NCBI GenBank assembly: GCA_948146395.1
Contig: OX411559.1
Span: 32,642,708-32,706,707 of the forward strand
Origin: Fragum whitleyi
Taxonomy: Eukaryota > Mollusca > Bivalvia > Cardiida > Cardiidae
DNA length: 64,000 nucleotides
Direction: 5' to 3'
The notes below the pieces were generated by a model. That model searched no databases. It had not been told where the DNA came from and was given only the letters and a program-made list of their open reading frames with translations. Positions 21,647 through 32,552 of the stretch are shown here, piece after piece (position 1 is the first letter of the stretch; each line of letters begins with the position of its first letter). The translations under genes and the position numbers were made by a program.

Positions 21647-21811
21647 TTAAGGTAGTGGACCCGCAATAGTTTTGCAACATCTCATAAGTATTGAACTTTA
21701 ACAGTGTTACCCGAGGTTTCCAAATGATTTTCATTTGGAAACCTCGGTTAACATTGTGAAAGAATATGTGGTCCGAAATGTTGCGAAACTATTACGGGTC
21801 CACTACCTTAT
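21647..21811. mobile_element. Foldback MITE (AAGGTAGTGGACC ends), intact copy
   Basis: The ends TAAGGTAGTGGACCCGCAAT and ATTACGGGTCCACTACCTTA are inverted. The centre is GAGGTTTCCAAATGA against TCATTTGGAAACCTC. A second copy at 56729-57170 is split by a SINE. Confidence 0.85.
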
Positions 21812-22321
21812 GAGAGTCTGAAAAGCAAAGCGCTTTTTGTTGTTACTTTGGGTTTGTCGAGACGAGCTAAGTCAATGGGAAAGGTGATAAATTCTCGACC
21901 CTTCAGTCAGTCGTGATTTCAATACCTGGCTCGAATAACGTTATTCGATATGTGACAAAAGTCATCGTAACTGGAATCATTTTCTCTTATCAGTGGGCGA
22001 ATAATAATGAATAACGTGTTAGTGTTTTTAAATATATAAATGCTATACTGTCGAGGTTGGGTGAATTTATCTTCGGACGAGGCTGTGATAATTTCTCGCT
22101 GTCAAGACCAGATCACATTGATATCTTAAGACACTTACACTTTTTTCTATTTATCGCTAAATATATATCAATAAATAATTATAATAAACCCTTAGTAATC
22201 ACAGAAATTCAGATGAAAGTGTATGTAATTTTTTTTCTAATTGCACAATATTTAAAAGTTTCGTGCCTGATTGGGGTGAGAAGTGGATGCCTTGCATAAT
22301 GTAACGCCATTTTTAACATAA

Positions 22322-22529
22322 CTGCAGTTATATATCTCATGTATCTCATGTATGTATCTCATTTATATCTCGGCAACTGAAGCACCTAACAATGGATTTC
22401 TGGTATTTCCCTCACCTGTACCACCATTACATCCTTTCTCAGCCTCCAGTTGTTATCCTACATAGGTCTACGATTATGAACCCATTGCTGGGAACCAAAT
22501 AGTCGGAAATATTGAGTGCCTCCGTCGGG
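22322..22529 (-). mobile_element. SINE (type 1), copy lacking most of its head
   Basis: The body motifs 'gcacctaacaatggatttct', 'tcagcctccagttgttatc' and 'cgattatgaacccattg' run to GTGCCTCCGTCGGGGAGCGA, where the next copy abuts it directly. Confidence 0.7.
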
Positions 22530-22811
22530 GAGCGATTGATTGATTGAATGGAGTTTAGCGTCGCTTTCATCATTTTTTTTCAGTTATATCGCTGCGGCTT
22601 GAGCACCTAACAATGGATTCCTGGTATTTCTCTCACCAGTACAACCATCACACCCTTTCCTAGCCTCCAGCTGCGATCTCACATAGGTCTACAATTATCA
22701 ACCCATTGGTGAGAGACAAATGGTCGGAAAGGATGAGTGCCGCCGTCGGGGATCGAACCCGGGATCTTTAGATTGACAGTCCGACGCGCTACCAACTGCA
22801 CTACGACGGCG
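22530..22811 (-). mobile_element. SINE (type 1), full length, tRNA-derived head
   Basis: On the minus strand the head at 22811-22739 starts GCCGTCGTAGTGCAGTTGGT, continues AGCGCGTCGGACTG and has a B box GGTTCGATCCC, pairing GCCGTCG with CGACGGC. The body follows, and the tail is a CAATC-type simple repeat at the low-coordinate end. The structure is tRNA-like but lacks a sound anticodon arm, so I call it a SINE promoter, not a tRNA gene. Confidence 0.85.
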
Positions 22812-23019
22812 GATGAAACACGACTCGGAATCAAGAGAGACATATTTTTCGATGGTTTTCAATTAGTTTGTAAATACTTGACCGATTTGAAAATGGTATC
22901 AAGTAGAGAAGGCGGAAAGTTGTGGTAGAATTTTCGAGAAATCTGTGGATAAATAAGTTAGTCTTTACTTGGTCGTCAAAAACTTTTGTATCAGCAGAGT
23001 TTTAAAGATCTGCCACATT

Positions 23020-23125
23020 CATGACAAAACACTGCAAACTGTTTGCAAATAAAACTCCGCTTTGCACGTACACTTACGTGAAAAGTTTGTATGATTTACA
23101 AACAGGTTGTACCGTTTTGTCATCC
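23020..23125. repeat. Foldback hairpin around GCTTTGCACG, copy 2
   Basis: It repeats the motifs of 20615-20735 (TGTTTGCAAATAAAACTCCG, CGCTTTGCACGTA, GTACCGTTTTGTCAT) with mismatched arms. Confidence 0.6.
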
Positions 23126-23189
23126 TATATGCAGGGCTGGTTTCAGCACCTACACCAACAAAGAAGGCAAAACAATAGGAATACGGTTA

Positions 23190-23365
23190 GTAGATTGTAT
23201 TAAAGGGAGATTATGGACTTTTGCAAATTGCGTTCAATTTGAGCGCAATTAACAAAATTATACTACTTCCCTTTAATTTCATTAAAAGCTTCCTCACAAC
23301 ATTCATTTAACTTGATAACAAAAAACATTCAACTTGTCAATTTCAAAATAGTATTAACTGTAATT
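23190..23365 (+). mobile_element. TTGACATTCA-type MITE, right half
   Basis: It has TTAAAGGGAGATTATGGAC, an internal palindrome around GCGTTCAATTTGAGCGC, 'ccctttaatttcatt' and the end CTTGTCAATTTCAAAATAG. Confidence 0.6.
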
Positions 23366-23534
23366 TTCCTGCAAATGATTTATCCTTTTTAACCCTTTTT
23401 CCCGCTGAAAAAAATTGTTCCAAACAAATTGCCCAATATCGGTACTTTCAACTTTAAAATTTCCCAACAATTATAACATAAGATCAGCCATTGTAAGCCA
23501 AGCAGAGACTGCACGCAGGAGCCCAAAGAAGATG

Positions 23535-23720
23535 GGGTAAAATCAGTCCAGAATCTTAATTTGACAATGAAAGCCTATGTTGTGAGTACTCATTTGAATC
23601 ATCTCGATGGGGTGTTTCAAATGAGTACCAAAAAGATAGGGTTTGAGTAAGGAATAATGAATCATTTTAATTTGAAAACCAAAATACCCCCTCTATCTGT
23701 AGCTCTGTGCAGCACTCATG
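23535..23720 (-). mobile_element. GTACTCATTTGAATC foldback MITE
   Basis: 'gatggggtaaaatcagtc', 'gttgtgagtactcatttgaa', a short central palindrome, 'tcaaatgagtacc' and 'ccccctctatctgtagctct' match the arrangement at 63777-64000 and, with a deletion, at 49431-49540. Confidence 0.65.
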
Positions 23721-24016
23721 TGCAGGTTGATCTAAGTCTATTACTGCCTGCTAAAGCTATGTTTGTTGTGAACAGTGTGATAAGGGTTTATGTCTACCTC
23801 TACTATCCAAGGGTCTGTTTTACTAAACTTTTTACGAAAAAATCAGTGGCAAGTCAAATTCACAATTTCTTCGCGGTGTTTTCATTCATTGTTAGATTCT
23901 GCCTTTTAAATATCTCATTGGAATCGTCTTTAGAAGACGATTCTAATGAGATATTGCATGGCAGAATTCCATATTTAGCCACTACTGTAGTAGCAAATTT
24001 AATTTTTGACTTACGC

Positions 24017-25050
24017 AAACTAGAAAGCCATGAATGGCTTGAGTCGCTCCACAGGCTTGAAATTCTTGTAATAGCAAATCTAAGTTTTGACTAGATTTGT
24101 AGATATTTTTGGTTCTACTGATGTTGAAATGATTTTCAAAGTTTCGACTGTATAACATATAGAGAAATGACCTCTGCCCATAAAAGACATATTTTCAATC
24201 CAATTACAAAAATTTTGGGCTGCATGATAATGGGTCACCCAAGGATCATTCCAGTGAAGTTTGATTGATATGCAGCAGTTACATTATGAGAAAATGATTC
24301 TGAAAGTTTCCACTATATATCATGTAGAGAAATGACCTCCGCCCATAAAATACATATTTTCCATCCAATCACAATAATTTTTGGTAGACTGCTAAAGGGT
24401 CACACATGGATCATTCCAGTGAAAATTAGTCGATATCCATCAGTTACATTTTGAAAAAATGATTTTCAAAGTTTCCACTATATATCATATAAAGAAAAGA
24501 CCTCTGCCAAAAAAATACATATTTTTCATCCAATCACAATATTTATTTGTAGACTGATAAAGGGTCACACAAGGATCATTCCAGTGAAATTTAGTTGATA
24601 TCGATCTGTTACATTTTGAGAAAATGATTTTCAAAGTTTCCACTATATAACATTTAGTGAAATGACCTCCGCCCATAAAATACATACATGTATTTTCCAT
24701 CCAATCACAATAATTTTTGGTAGACTGATAAAGAGTCACCTAAGGATCATTCATATTAATTTTAATTAGTATCCATCAATTAAAATCTGAGAAAACTCAC
24801 TTTTTACCATATTTGGAAATAAGCCATGCCCATTAAATCCATGTTTTTCATTTGATCCAAATTTCTTGAACAACTTTGAAAGAGGGTCACATACGCATCA
24901 TTCCTGTGAAGTTTGGTTGAAATTCATCCAGTAGTTCCTGAGGAGAAGATTCTTAAAGAAAAAGTTCAGGACTGGACACACTGACGCACATACGGACAGA
25001 CACAATGCCATGACAATAGCCCCAGTGGCTTTCAGCCAGAGAAGCTAAAA
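24017..25050 (+). repeat. Modular repeat with ~170-bp units, complete copy
   Basis: The left end AACTAGAAAGCCATGAATGG, then CTTGAGTCGCTCCAC, has a short hairpin. Four or five units of about 165-175 bp contain 'gaaaatgattttcaaagttt', 'atgacctccgcccataaaa' and 'gatcattccagtgaaattt'. The right end has 'gaggagaagattcttaaag', then ACGGACAGACAC, 'tgacaatagccccagtggct' and GAAGCTAAAA. A sister copy is at 32761-33952. Confidence 0.8.
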
Positions 25051-25496
25051 ATGATCAGAAAATGTTTAGTAAAAAGATTAGTAAAAAGGCCCCATCATCA
25101 TTGGGTGTGGCTAGCAATATGTTTATTTTATATGAAAATGGGTAGAAAATGAATAATAGGAATAAGGAAATCATTTTTAAAACCAGCAACCATAGAAAAC
25201 AAGTCATTTAACAGAAAGATTTTAACAGATGCAAATAGAATTCACACAAGAAACAACTTAGTTGATAATTTTCTCACTCATATACACTCGCTTTAAAAAT
25301 ATACAAAATGGCACAGAATAATTACAATGTTATAACAACAGGTAGACATAACATTTCATTTTTTTTAAATGTACAAAGTACATCGTCAAGTAAAGATAAA
25401 TTACAAATTTCATATACAACTACAGGTCACAATTATTAATAAGCATATCAGAAATTAACATGAAGTTTGATATCATTTTCCTGGGGTTCAGTAATG

Positions 25497-25750
25497 TCAT
25501 GGCTCGTTGGCCCAGTGGTTAGCACGCTTGACTCGTAACCTGGTGGTTGCAGGTTCGAGCCCCACCGGAGTGTAGTGTATTTGGGCAGGACACTTTACAG
25601 ACAGGGCCCCAGTCCACCCAGCTGTAAAACTGGGTAGCAGTGGTTAGAACCAATTACCTCTCTCTCAATGTGTAGGATAAGATCTGGAAAGAGTTAGGAC
25701 CACGATGGAAATAAGAGTCATTCGACCCTTTATTGTGTTATCCTCGAGTA
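25497..25750 (+). mobile_element. SINE (type 2) with tRNA-like head
   Basis: The head reads TGGCTCGTTGGCCCAGTGGT, TAGCACGC, then GGTTCGAGCCCCACCGGAG (A-box and B-box like). The body carries 'cagtccacccagctgtaaaa' and 'tgggtagcagtggtt'. The same head and body occur reversed at 62691-62960. Confidence 0.8.
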
Positions 25751-25779
25751 AAAAAAAAATGTATACAAATGCTCTTATA

Positions 25780-26045
25780 TGTGACACGTCACGCGCAAAG
25801 GGACTATCTGGCTTGGGTACTGCATAAGTGTCAATCCTTGTCAGACTGCGCCATATATGCACACTGACCAGGGTCGAAACTTTTCGCACTTTGCTTATTT
25901 TCTGAATCTAGAATCATCAATCTACCCTCTAGTGAAATAATTTTTGAGCTGCGACATCTGGTTGGCCTATTCTAGACCCAATCTCTTTTTCAAATATTTA
26001 GTTAACAAACTTCCCAGATGGTCCCTTTTCTTGTGACAGGTCACA
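25780..26045. mobile_element. MITE with TGTGAC-type ends, solo copy
   Basis: The ends TGTGACACGTCACGCG and CTTGTGACAGGTCACA, with inner GGGACTATCTGG and CCAGATGGTCCC, form the inverted repeats. The interior matches the outer MITE at 10779-11620. Confidence 0.8.
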
Positions 26046-26097
26046 TATTCATTAACAAGAGAGTCATTGGCCCTAAACCACTCATCTGAGGCATAGT

Positions 26098-26520
26098 ATA
26101 CAGTTAAATACATTGTGAAACTTACCAGCTGAATTATATTAGAATGATTTTTGAATGGAACTGAATGAGTATGTGGAGTGAGTTTTGATTGAAATTTAAA
26201 TGTAAATAATCCAATGTCGCAAAATTTGTTCAGGATGAACAAAATTATCGATATTAATAACCTCCCTTTAAGAATATGCATATATTTTCTATTAGTAGCT
26301 TCCTATTTCTTCAAGATCCGATCAATTGCTTATGATTCAAATCAATACAGTGAAATTCAAATATTTTTTCCAACTATTTTCTATCTGAAATGAAGTTGTT
26401 TTGGAGCATTTTTGATCCATCTGAGTGAGTATTTGGATTGAATGAATAGAATGGTGAGTGAGCCGTTTAGAATGGTTTTGATTGAGATGAATGTCAATTT
26501 CACAATGTAACTAACTGTAC
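26098..26520 (-). mobile_element. TTGACATTCA-type MITE, reverse copy, near complete
   Basis: The ends TACAGTTAAATACATTGTGA and 'tgtcaatttcacaatgtaac' are inverted. The central GTTCAGGATGAAC palindrome and CCTCCCTTTAA are present. Confidence 0.75.
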
Positions 26521-26559
26521 CCTAGATTTAACGATGGTAATATTACACTGTTTTCATTA

Positions 26560-27020
26560 CCCGATATTGAAAATTAGCCCATTGTCTTAGTTTTTACCCA
26601 CCTTGACTCAGTTCTTCACTGCGCCAAGATATTATGTTGAAAAACACTCTAACAGAATTTCAATATGTTTGAGCCAAAAATGTAGCATCTCACATGCACT
26701 AGGATTTGCCAATTCATCCAAGAGTTCATGTAGAAAAACATTCTGACCAATTTTCAAAACACTTGAGCCGAAAATATGGCCTCTAGAGTCAAACAGAGTC
26801 TTTCTAAAATTTTATCATTTGATCTCATTTTTGACTCCTACCCCCCCCCCCCCCTCCCCCCTTGACACTTTTTCAAACGTTAGAATTTTCAAGACATGTG
26901 AGCCAAAAATGGGGCCTCTAGAGTGCACATAAGATATGGACAAATATCAGACAACAGAGGACAAATTCAACTAGATCACATTTGCTCACCATGAGCACTT
27001 CATACTGAGCAAATGTGATC
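26560..27020 (+). repeat. Short diverged module repeat with terminal hairpin
   Basis: 'cattctgaccaattttca', 'gagccgaaaatatggcctct' and 'tagagtgcacat' relate it to the 6259 type. It ends in a hairpin CTAGATCACATTTGCTC against GAGCAAATGTGATCTAG (26971-27023). A run of about 14 C lies at 26841-26854. Confidence 0.65.
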
Positions 27021-27025
27021 TAGAT

Positions 27026-28370
27026 GCATTTAGGGACCCCAACCCCTGCTGCACCCCCTTTTAAAGTGAATTAAAAGATCAGAGATGAGAGAGTGTGTAC
27101 TATCATCCTTATCATCTACAATTTTGATGATTTCTGCACAGTTGTTTAAAGTTTCAGTTGAGAATATATTTGAACTTAAGAATATGGACTCAAATATCAA
27201 CAAAAAGAAATGAGGACACAACAATTGCCCATCTTGTTTTGACTATTTCAGCTAAATACTATTATTTCACACCTAAACAATAAAGACCCCTGTTTATTTT
27301 GCATCACATGAGAGTGAAATATCTAGATCCATATTGTACGACCAGAAGGAGGCTGCTGTGCAATACAAATTTTTTCTTGGTTGCGCAAGCTATATTCTTA
27401 TGATGAAAGCGAGGCAAGCTATATTGTATGATGAAAGTGAGGCTGCAGTCCTGAATATCAATATCACCAATTTTCTCATCTTCACGAGTCAAGAGGTATT
27501 GAATCGATAGCTTCTTCTTGTAAGATAAGTAAAACATTCGTAACCCTTGGCTCGACAAGATGCAATTTTTGGGGCTTTCACAATATATCAAACCCTCTGT
27601 ACAGAGGTATTGAAATAAGATCAATCTTAGAGAAGATTCTTGATTGCAACATTTGTTACATTGTTAAGTAAGTAAAAGAAGAATGCAAGTGACACAGGGA
27701 GTCACAAAACTGTTGTCGTTTCTTGATTTTAAATAGTAAATCTTTTTTCACATGAAAATGAAGATATCAAGTAAAGGCGGGTACTCAATCTATTTTATGT
27801 CAATTACATATATTATGTACATGTATTATAATCATTAAGCACAAACCGACTTGACACTTGAAATAAACATTTCATGTGGGTTTATATTTTTTTAAAAAGT
27901 GTTTGTTTCAATTTTATCATGTCAATAGTGCATTGCATTTGATGCCCTTTTCCAGAACATTTTGGATCTATTCCCTTTATCTTTCTCAAGTGTGGTAAAT
28001 CGAAAATTGTGGAACTTTCAGTGTATGTGTGAGATAAAGATGTCACTTAAAATGATTGAGTACAAAACTGAATTCATCAAATTTAGACTGGTTCTGCAGG
28101 GTACTCATCCAATAGAATTGCGATGTTCTCGATAATGTTAAATAACCTCTTAGTATTATTTGACTATGAAAGGCATACCAGTACTGTATTTATTTGGGGA
28201 TTTGAAGCTACTCTTTCACAGATTGGGATAATACAATTTTTGGTATTTTTTAGAAAAATTAATCAGAAACTATGTCTTTATCGTGTAGAAAACTCTACAA
28301 TTATTAGATTTTGTTTGGTGAGGCAATGAAAAAGACAGATATTCCTGAATTTAGGGGAATTCCATTCTAA
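27026..28370. other. Intergenic, nothing recognised
   Basis: Frames up to about 105 codons occur (27304-27624, minus) but show no family motif or convincing splice borders. No known repeat was seen. Confidence 0.4.
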
Positions 28371-29577
28371 AACAAGAGTTGTCTGGGGACAATGTAGCTC
28401 ATCCAAGTTGCTGCTTGTCACAAACAGCACTTGACCAAAGATCTAAGTTCAAAGTCAATATTTTTTGTTTAAGTCCATGATCTTATATAGATATCAGTCT
28501 GTTAGAGAAATTTGAAAGAAATAAAGGTATAATGGCCATAGGTAAAAGCACTCAGAAAATATAAGCAAGGTTAAAGGTTTTGGTTAACATTTTGCTAAGT
28601 AAAAAAAAAGAGTCAAGGTCAAGGTCAAAATGTTAAGGGGCTTGGTCTCTGGTGAAAGCCTATCACCTATTGAGTGTAATTATGAAGTAATAACGTCCCT
28701 AGTTAAAACAATCAGAAAATACAAGCAAGGAAAAAAAGTTTTTGGTTTAAGTTTTTGGTTAAAGTTTTTTTTTAAGTCCATAAAAGGTCAAGGTCAAAAT
28801 GTCAAGGACCTTGGTAACCAGTGAATGCCTTTCACCTTGTGACTTTGTATATGAAGATATGATCTCCCTAGGTAAAACAGTCAGAAAATATAAGCAACCT
28901 TAAAGTTTGTTTAAAGTTTTTCTAAGTCCATAAAAGGTCAAGGTCAAGGTCAAAATGTCAAGAACCTTGGTAACAAGTGCAAGCCTATCACCCGGTTAAA
29001 GTTTGTTTAAAGTTTTTCTAAGTCCATAAAAGGTCAAGGTCAAAATGTCAAGGACCTTGGTAACAAGAGAAAGCCTATCACCTTGTGACTGTGTATATGA
29101 AGTAATGATGTCCCTAAATAAAATCATTAAACAAAATATAAGCAAGGTTAAAGTTTTTTTGTTAAAGTTTTTGGTTAAAGTTTTTCTATGTCCATAAAAG
29201 ATCCAGGTCAAAATGTCAAGGCACTTGGTATCTGGTGTAAGCATATCACCTGGTGAGTGCATATAAGTTATGATGTCCCAAGGTAAAGCATTTAGAAAAT
29301 ATAAGCAAAGTTCAATTTGTTGGTAGTATAATTTTTTTGGTTGAAGTTTTTTTTAAAAGGGTCAAGGTCACTGTCTCAAGGTCAATTTGACATGGGTGCT
29401 TGTCTTAAATGAAAGTCTATATCCTAATGAGTGCTTATGTAAAATATAAAGCCTCTTGGATCAATATTAATAGATATAAAAAAACTTTAACCTAATGTGG
29501 ATGCCGACACGGACACTGACGCCCACATCCAAGGGTATGACAATAGCTTTTCTTAGAATTTGGTCCCGGGCTAAAAA
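28371..29577 (+). repeat. Modular repeat built of 'aaggtcaaggtcaaaatgtc' units
   Basis: The left end is AACAAGAGTTGTCTGGGGAC, then TAGCTCATCC. Units of about 150-180 bp contain 'gtcaaggtcaaaatgtcaag', 'ccttggtaac', 'gcctatcacc' and 'aaatataagcaaggttaaag'. The right end is GCCGACACGGACACTGACGC, then 'gtatgacaatagctttt' and CCGGGCTAAAAA. Confidence 0.75.
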
Positions 29578-30202
29578 TAAAGCAACTACTAACGCCTATA
29601 AAATTATTCTTAAATTTTGAGCCAATTCCACCTGTTTTACCAATTCTATCAAAGGTAAAGGTCGAAGTATTTGTCAATTTTGAAAGTTCATATTGATTTA
29701 AACAAAATATAAAACATAATACATGAAAAATAATAATTGCGTAATTTATAGACTGGATGTAAATAGACATACATTCAAGCTGCAATTTTTTTAAATGAGT
29801 TGTTGTTAGTGCTATACCCATGTGCGATTATAAAACATCGGAAAATGTGCAAAATTCTGAATCTAAAGCCAGTTATATATTTTTTTATGTAGAACTGTGA
29901 AAGAGCAGCTTTAAAGCAAAACTAAGTGTTGTTTCATGAACATAAATGGGGTACTAATAAAGTTTTCTTTTTCATTTTTTTCTCTCCTTTTTTCGTTTCT
30001 TGCTCAGCTTGTGATTTAAGTATCTTCCATAAAATGGGCCCCATATTAATTGACAGAAATGCATTTTTGTTGTGAACACCAGTTCTGCTTGAAGCTTAAA
30101 AGTATTTGCAATATATTAATTTTCATTTCCTTTGGGGGGGGGGGGGTATTTATTCAATTATTTTCCCTCAGAATATAAATATACTTAAGGAGCTTAAATA
30201 AT

Positions 30203-30445
30203 CAATGAGCCTGTGCTTGATTTTTTCAACAATTTCATGTGTGTGTGATAAATAGATGGTAAGCTACCCAGACAGCAACACAAAGCAAAGAAAATATTCA
30301 CTGATCCCCCTAAGACCTTATCTTTCTCCAGAGCACATAGTGAAGACCCTGGGCAGCCTGTGTGAATGCACAGGATGGTCAGGGGCTTTACTATGCACAC
30401 ATGCAAAATTGTTGAAAATGTCACAAACCGGCTCATTTGATAAAT
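30203..30445. repeat. Foldback element, copy 2
   Basis: GAGCCTGTGCTTGATTTTTT and CAACAATTTCATGTG pair with CATGCAAAATTGTTG and CACAAACCGGCTC. The centre has 'gcagcctgtgtgaatgcaca', as in 12372-12593. Confidence 0.65.
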
Positions 30446-30579
30446 TTATCATGTAAAGGAGATAACACAATACTATTGTAAGTACCTATATATATTCAAA
30501 AACTCTTACAAAAGTGTTGCAATGACCCATTGATCTGCAATAGAATGATATCACCGGATAATCATATCAACAATTTATA

Positions 30580-31155
30580 AAAGAGACATGTCAGACATGG
30601 CCATCCCCCGCCATGAAAGCTTGATAGTAAACTGAAGCCTAATAGATTAAATATTCTTTTGCCTTTGAGAGATATGCTCCCTACAAAATCTAAGTATTTA
30701 AAATAACAAAGGGCAATAACTCCAAAATTATGCAAGTAAGAGTTCTAGTTCTTGTGCAATGCACTTCTCCTCCATGAGATCTTTTACCTTTAACATTCCA
30801 AGTTAATAGCTATTTAACTTTAAGAGATATGATTTTGATAAAATCTTAGTAAAAAGCTTGATAATAAACTGAAGCCTAAAAGATAAAATATTCTTGTGCA
30901 CTTTAAGAGATATGCTCCCTACAAAATCTAAGTATTTAAAAAAAGGGCAATACTTCCAAAATAATTTATTCAAGCAAGAGTTTTAGTTCTTGTGTACTGC
31001 ACTTCTCCATAATGAGATCTGTCCACCTATAAAGTTTCAAGTTAATAGCTATTATACTTTAGGAGATATGCTCCAGACAAATTCAGTGACGGAATGACGG
31101 GCGGAGACCATAACCATAACCCCTTTGCCGAAAACGACTGTGGATAATATAACTG
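30580..31155 (+). repeat. Modular repeat, ATCCCCCGCC type, copy 1
   Basis: The left end is AGACATGGCCATCCCCCGCC. Units contain 'gaaagcttgatagtaaactg', 'gagatatgctccctacaaaa', 'agggcaataactcc', 'tgcacttctcc' and 'caagttaatagctatt'. The right end has GACGGGCGGAGACC and 'ccgaaaacgactgtggataa'. Sister copies are at 38338-38831 and, reversed, at 63310-63580. Confidence 0.7.
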
Positions 31156-31204
31156 GACCACAGCTGTTGAGTCCACAAAAATTTGACTATGAAGAACAAA
31201 TGTT

Positions 31205-31620
31205 ATAATATGACTTACGTCGCGGGAGTGAAATAAACCCGTTGAATATTTTTGATATTACACGGGTGTTATTACACTAGTGGAATAACTATGCAAATGA
31301 GCACAAAGCGAATTGCAACGCTATTTTGTTACTGCGAAAATGACGTCATAATCTATGTATGTGACGTCAGTTTTAAACGGCGTTATAAGTTTCGGGGAAA
31401 ATTGAAATATTGAATTTCAAAAACGTTGATGATTTTTCGCAAAATTTCGGGTCATATTATAAAAAGGATATAAAATTTGTGCTCATAAAATACCGAATTT
31501 ATTAAACTTGTCATCTATAAACAGATAAAAACTCGGCGCAGCCTCGTTTTTATCTGTTTATAGATGACTCATTCAATAAATTCGGTATTCAATTACCACT
31601 CATTCAATATCCTCTATTTA
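31205..31620 (+). mobile_element. Foldback/MITE-like element, copy 2
   Basis: It carries GGGAGTGAAATAAACCCGTT, 'ctagtggaataactatgcaa' and 'gcgaaaatgacgtcata'. A strong hairpin lies at the right, TCATCTATAAACAGATAAAA against TTTTATCTGTTTATAGATGA around 31520-31567. Confidence 0.7.
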
Positions 31621-31622
31621 TT
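31617..31622 (-). terminator. Candidate poly(A) signal for receptor B
   Basis: An AATAAA on the minus strand lies about 690 bp after the receptor B stop codon. It overlaps the end of a foldback repeat. No nearer AATAAA was noticed between 31623 and 32313, but variants were not searched systematically. Confidence 0.35.
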
Positions 31623-32313
31623 TTGAAATACATCCATAAATGTTGGAGCTGACAGAAAAAATTTCACATTTAACCTTGACTTGTGACCTTTGGGTTATAT
31701 GAAAATTTTCTTTCAATTAGCGCATCTTCTCATGATGGAGAACAACTGTGCCAAGTTATCTAAATTTCAAATCCATCCATTAATGAAGAAGAAATTTTCC
31801 AGATAGCCGTAGGCACTAACACATTTGCGCACAAACACCTACTTGTCTTAGTCACACAAGCTGACCATTCTGAACACCACTCAGCCAATCTCACGATCAA
31901 CCTTGACAGACTATTTTTAAGTATTACGGGATAACCTTGGAAAAACTCGATGACATCAGTTAAAATGGCATTATCCCTTGAAACTATGAGTGAAAACATT
32001 TGACGTTGCAAAGCTACATGTTAAGTTCAGTGACGTGAAACTTTTGTATCCTTATATAAATATCTTTAGACTCTTAAATAACGGCTGAAAAATCTTATCA
32101 TTTGTCATTCTCGAAAATTAAGATTTTTCAGCGGTTTTTTACTGTAAAAATATAAATCTAAAGATATCTGCACCAGTTTTTCTTGGACTGTTTCCGCCTA
32201 ACAAAATGCACAATTTTGTTACATACCCATCCACCTTATATACATCCAAGGTCTGTTGCAGTTTACGGAAATGGCTGAGTGATCTTCCGAATGACAAGCT
32301 GACTTGCCAAGAA

Positions 32314-32552
32314 TCAAAAGAATAGTTCCCTTAGTAAAGTATAACTTGACATACAAGGCCAATCAAAAACCATCTCTTTTGTTGCTTTGTATTCCTGCTC
32401 TGAGAAGTTTCGAAACCCCACCAGTATGTCAAGTATTTGACGGAATATCCTTCTCCCGTTGGTGGGACGTAGACTTGTCAAATAATCCAAACATGTGATA
32501 AGTTTGTATTGTATCTCCTGTACCATTTCAGGATCTTCTAAATCACATCGAT
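32314..32552 (-). CDS. Receptor B last coding exon: LBD helices 9-12 and AF-2
   Basis: The acceptor AAATTACAG ends at 32553. The exon opens with DRCDLEDPEMVQEIQYKLI, the classic 'SxDRPGLxDxxxVxxxQExL' position, then LDYLTSLRP, RRIFRQILDIL and a final YTLLRELFF before the stop at 32316-32314. LLRELF fits the AF-2 helix 12 core (two hydrophobics, x, Glu, two hydrophobics), and the stop two codons later is at the expected distance. This indicates an activation-competent LBD. Confidence 0.9.

Noticed and set aside
22739..22811. tRNA gene on the minus strand
   Set aside because: The A and B boxes and acceptor pairing are there, but the anticodon arm is poor, it is joined to a SINE body, and several diverged copies exist. 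The same applies to 56943-57016, 25500-25575, 59145-59220 and 62890-62960.
23657..24094. 145-codon plus-strand open frame
   Set aside because: It starts in a MITE and ends in the left end of a modular repeat; the translation shows no domain and contains repeat-derived stretches.
31760..32011. Minus-strand frame downstream of receptor B as a further coding exon
   Set aside because: Receptor B already has its AF-2 helix and stop at 32314; the frame has no acceptor that would join it in phase and no known motif.
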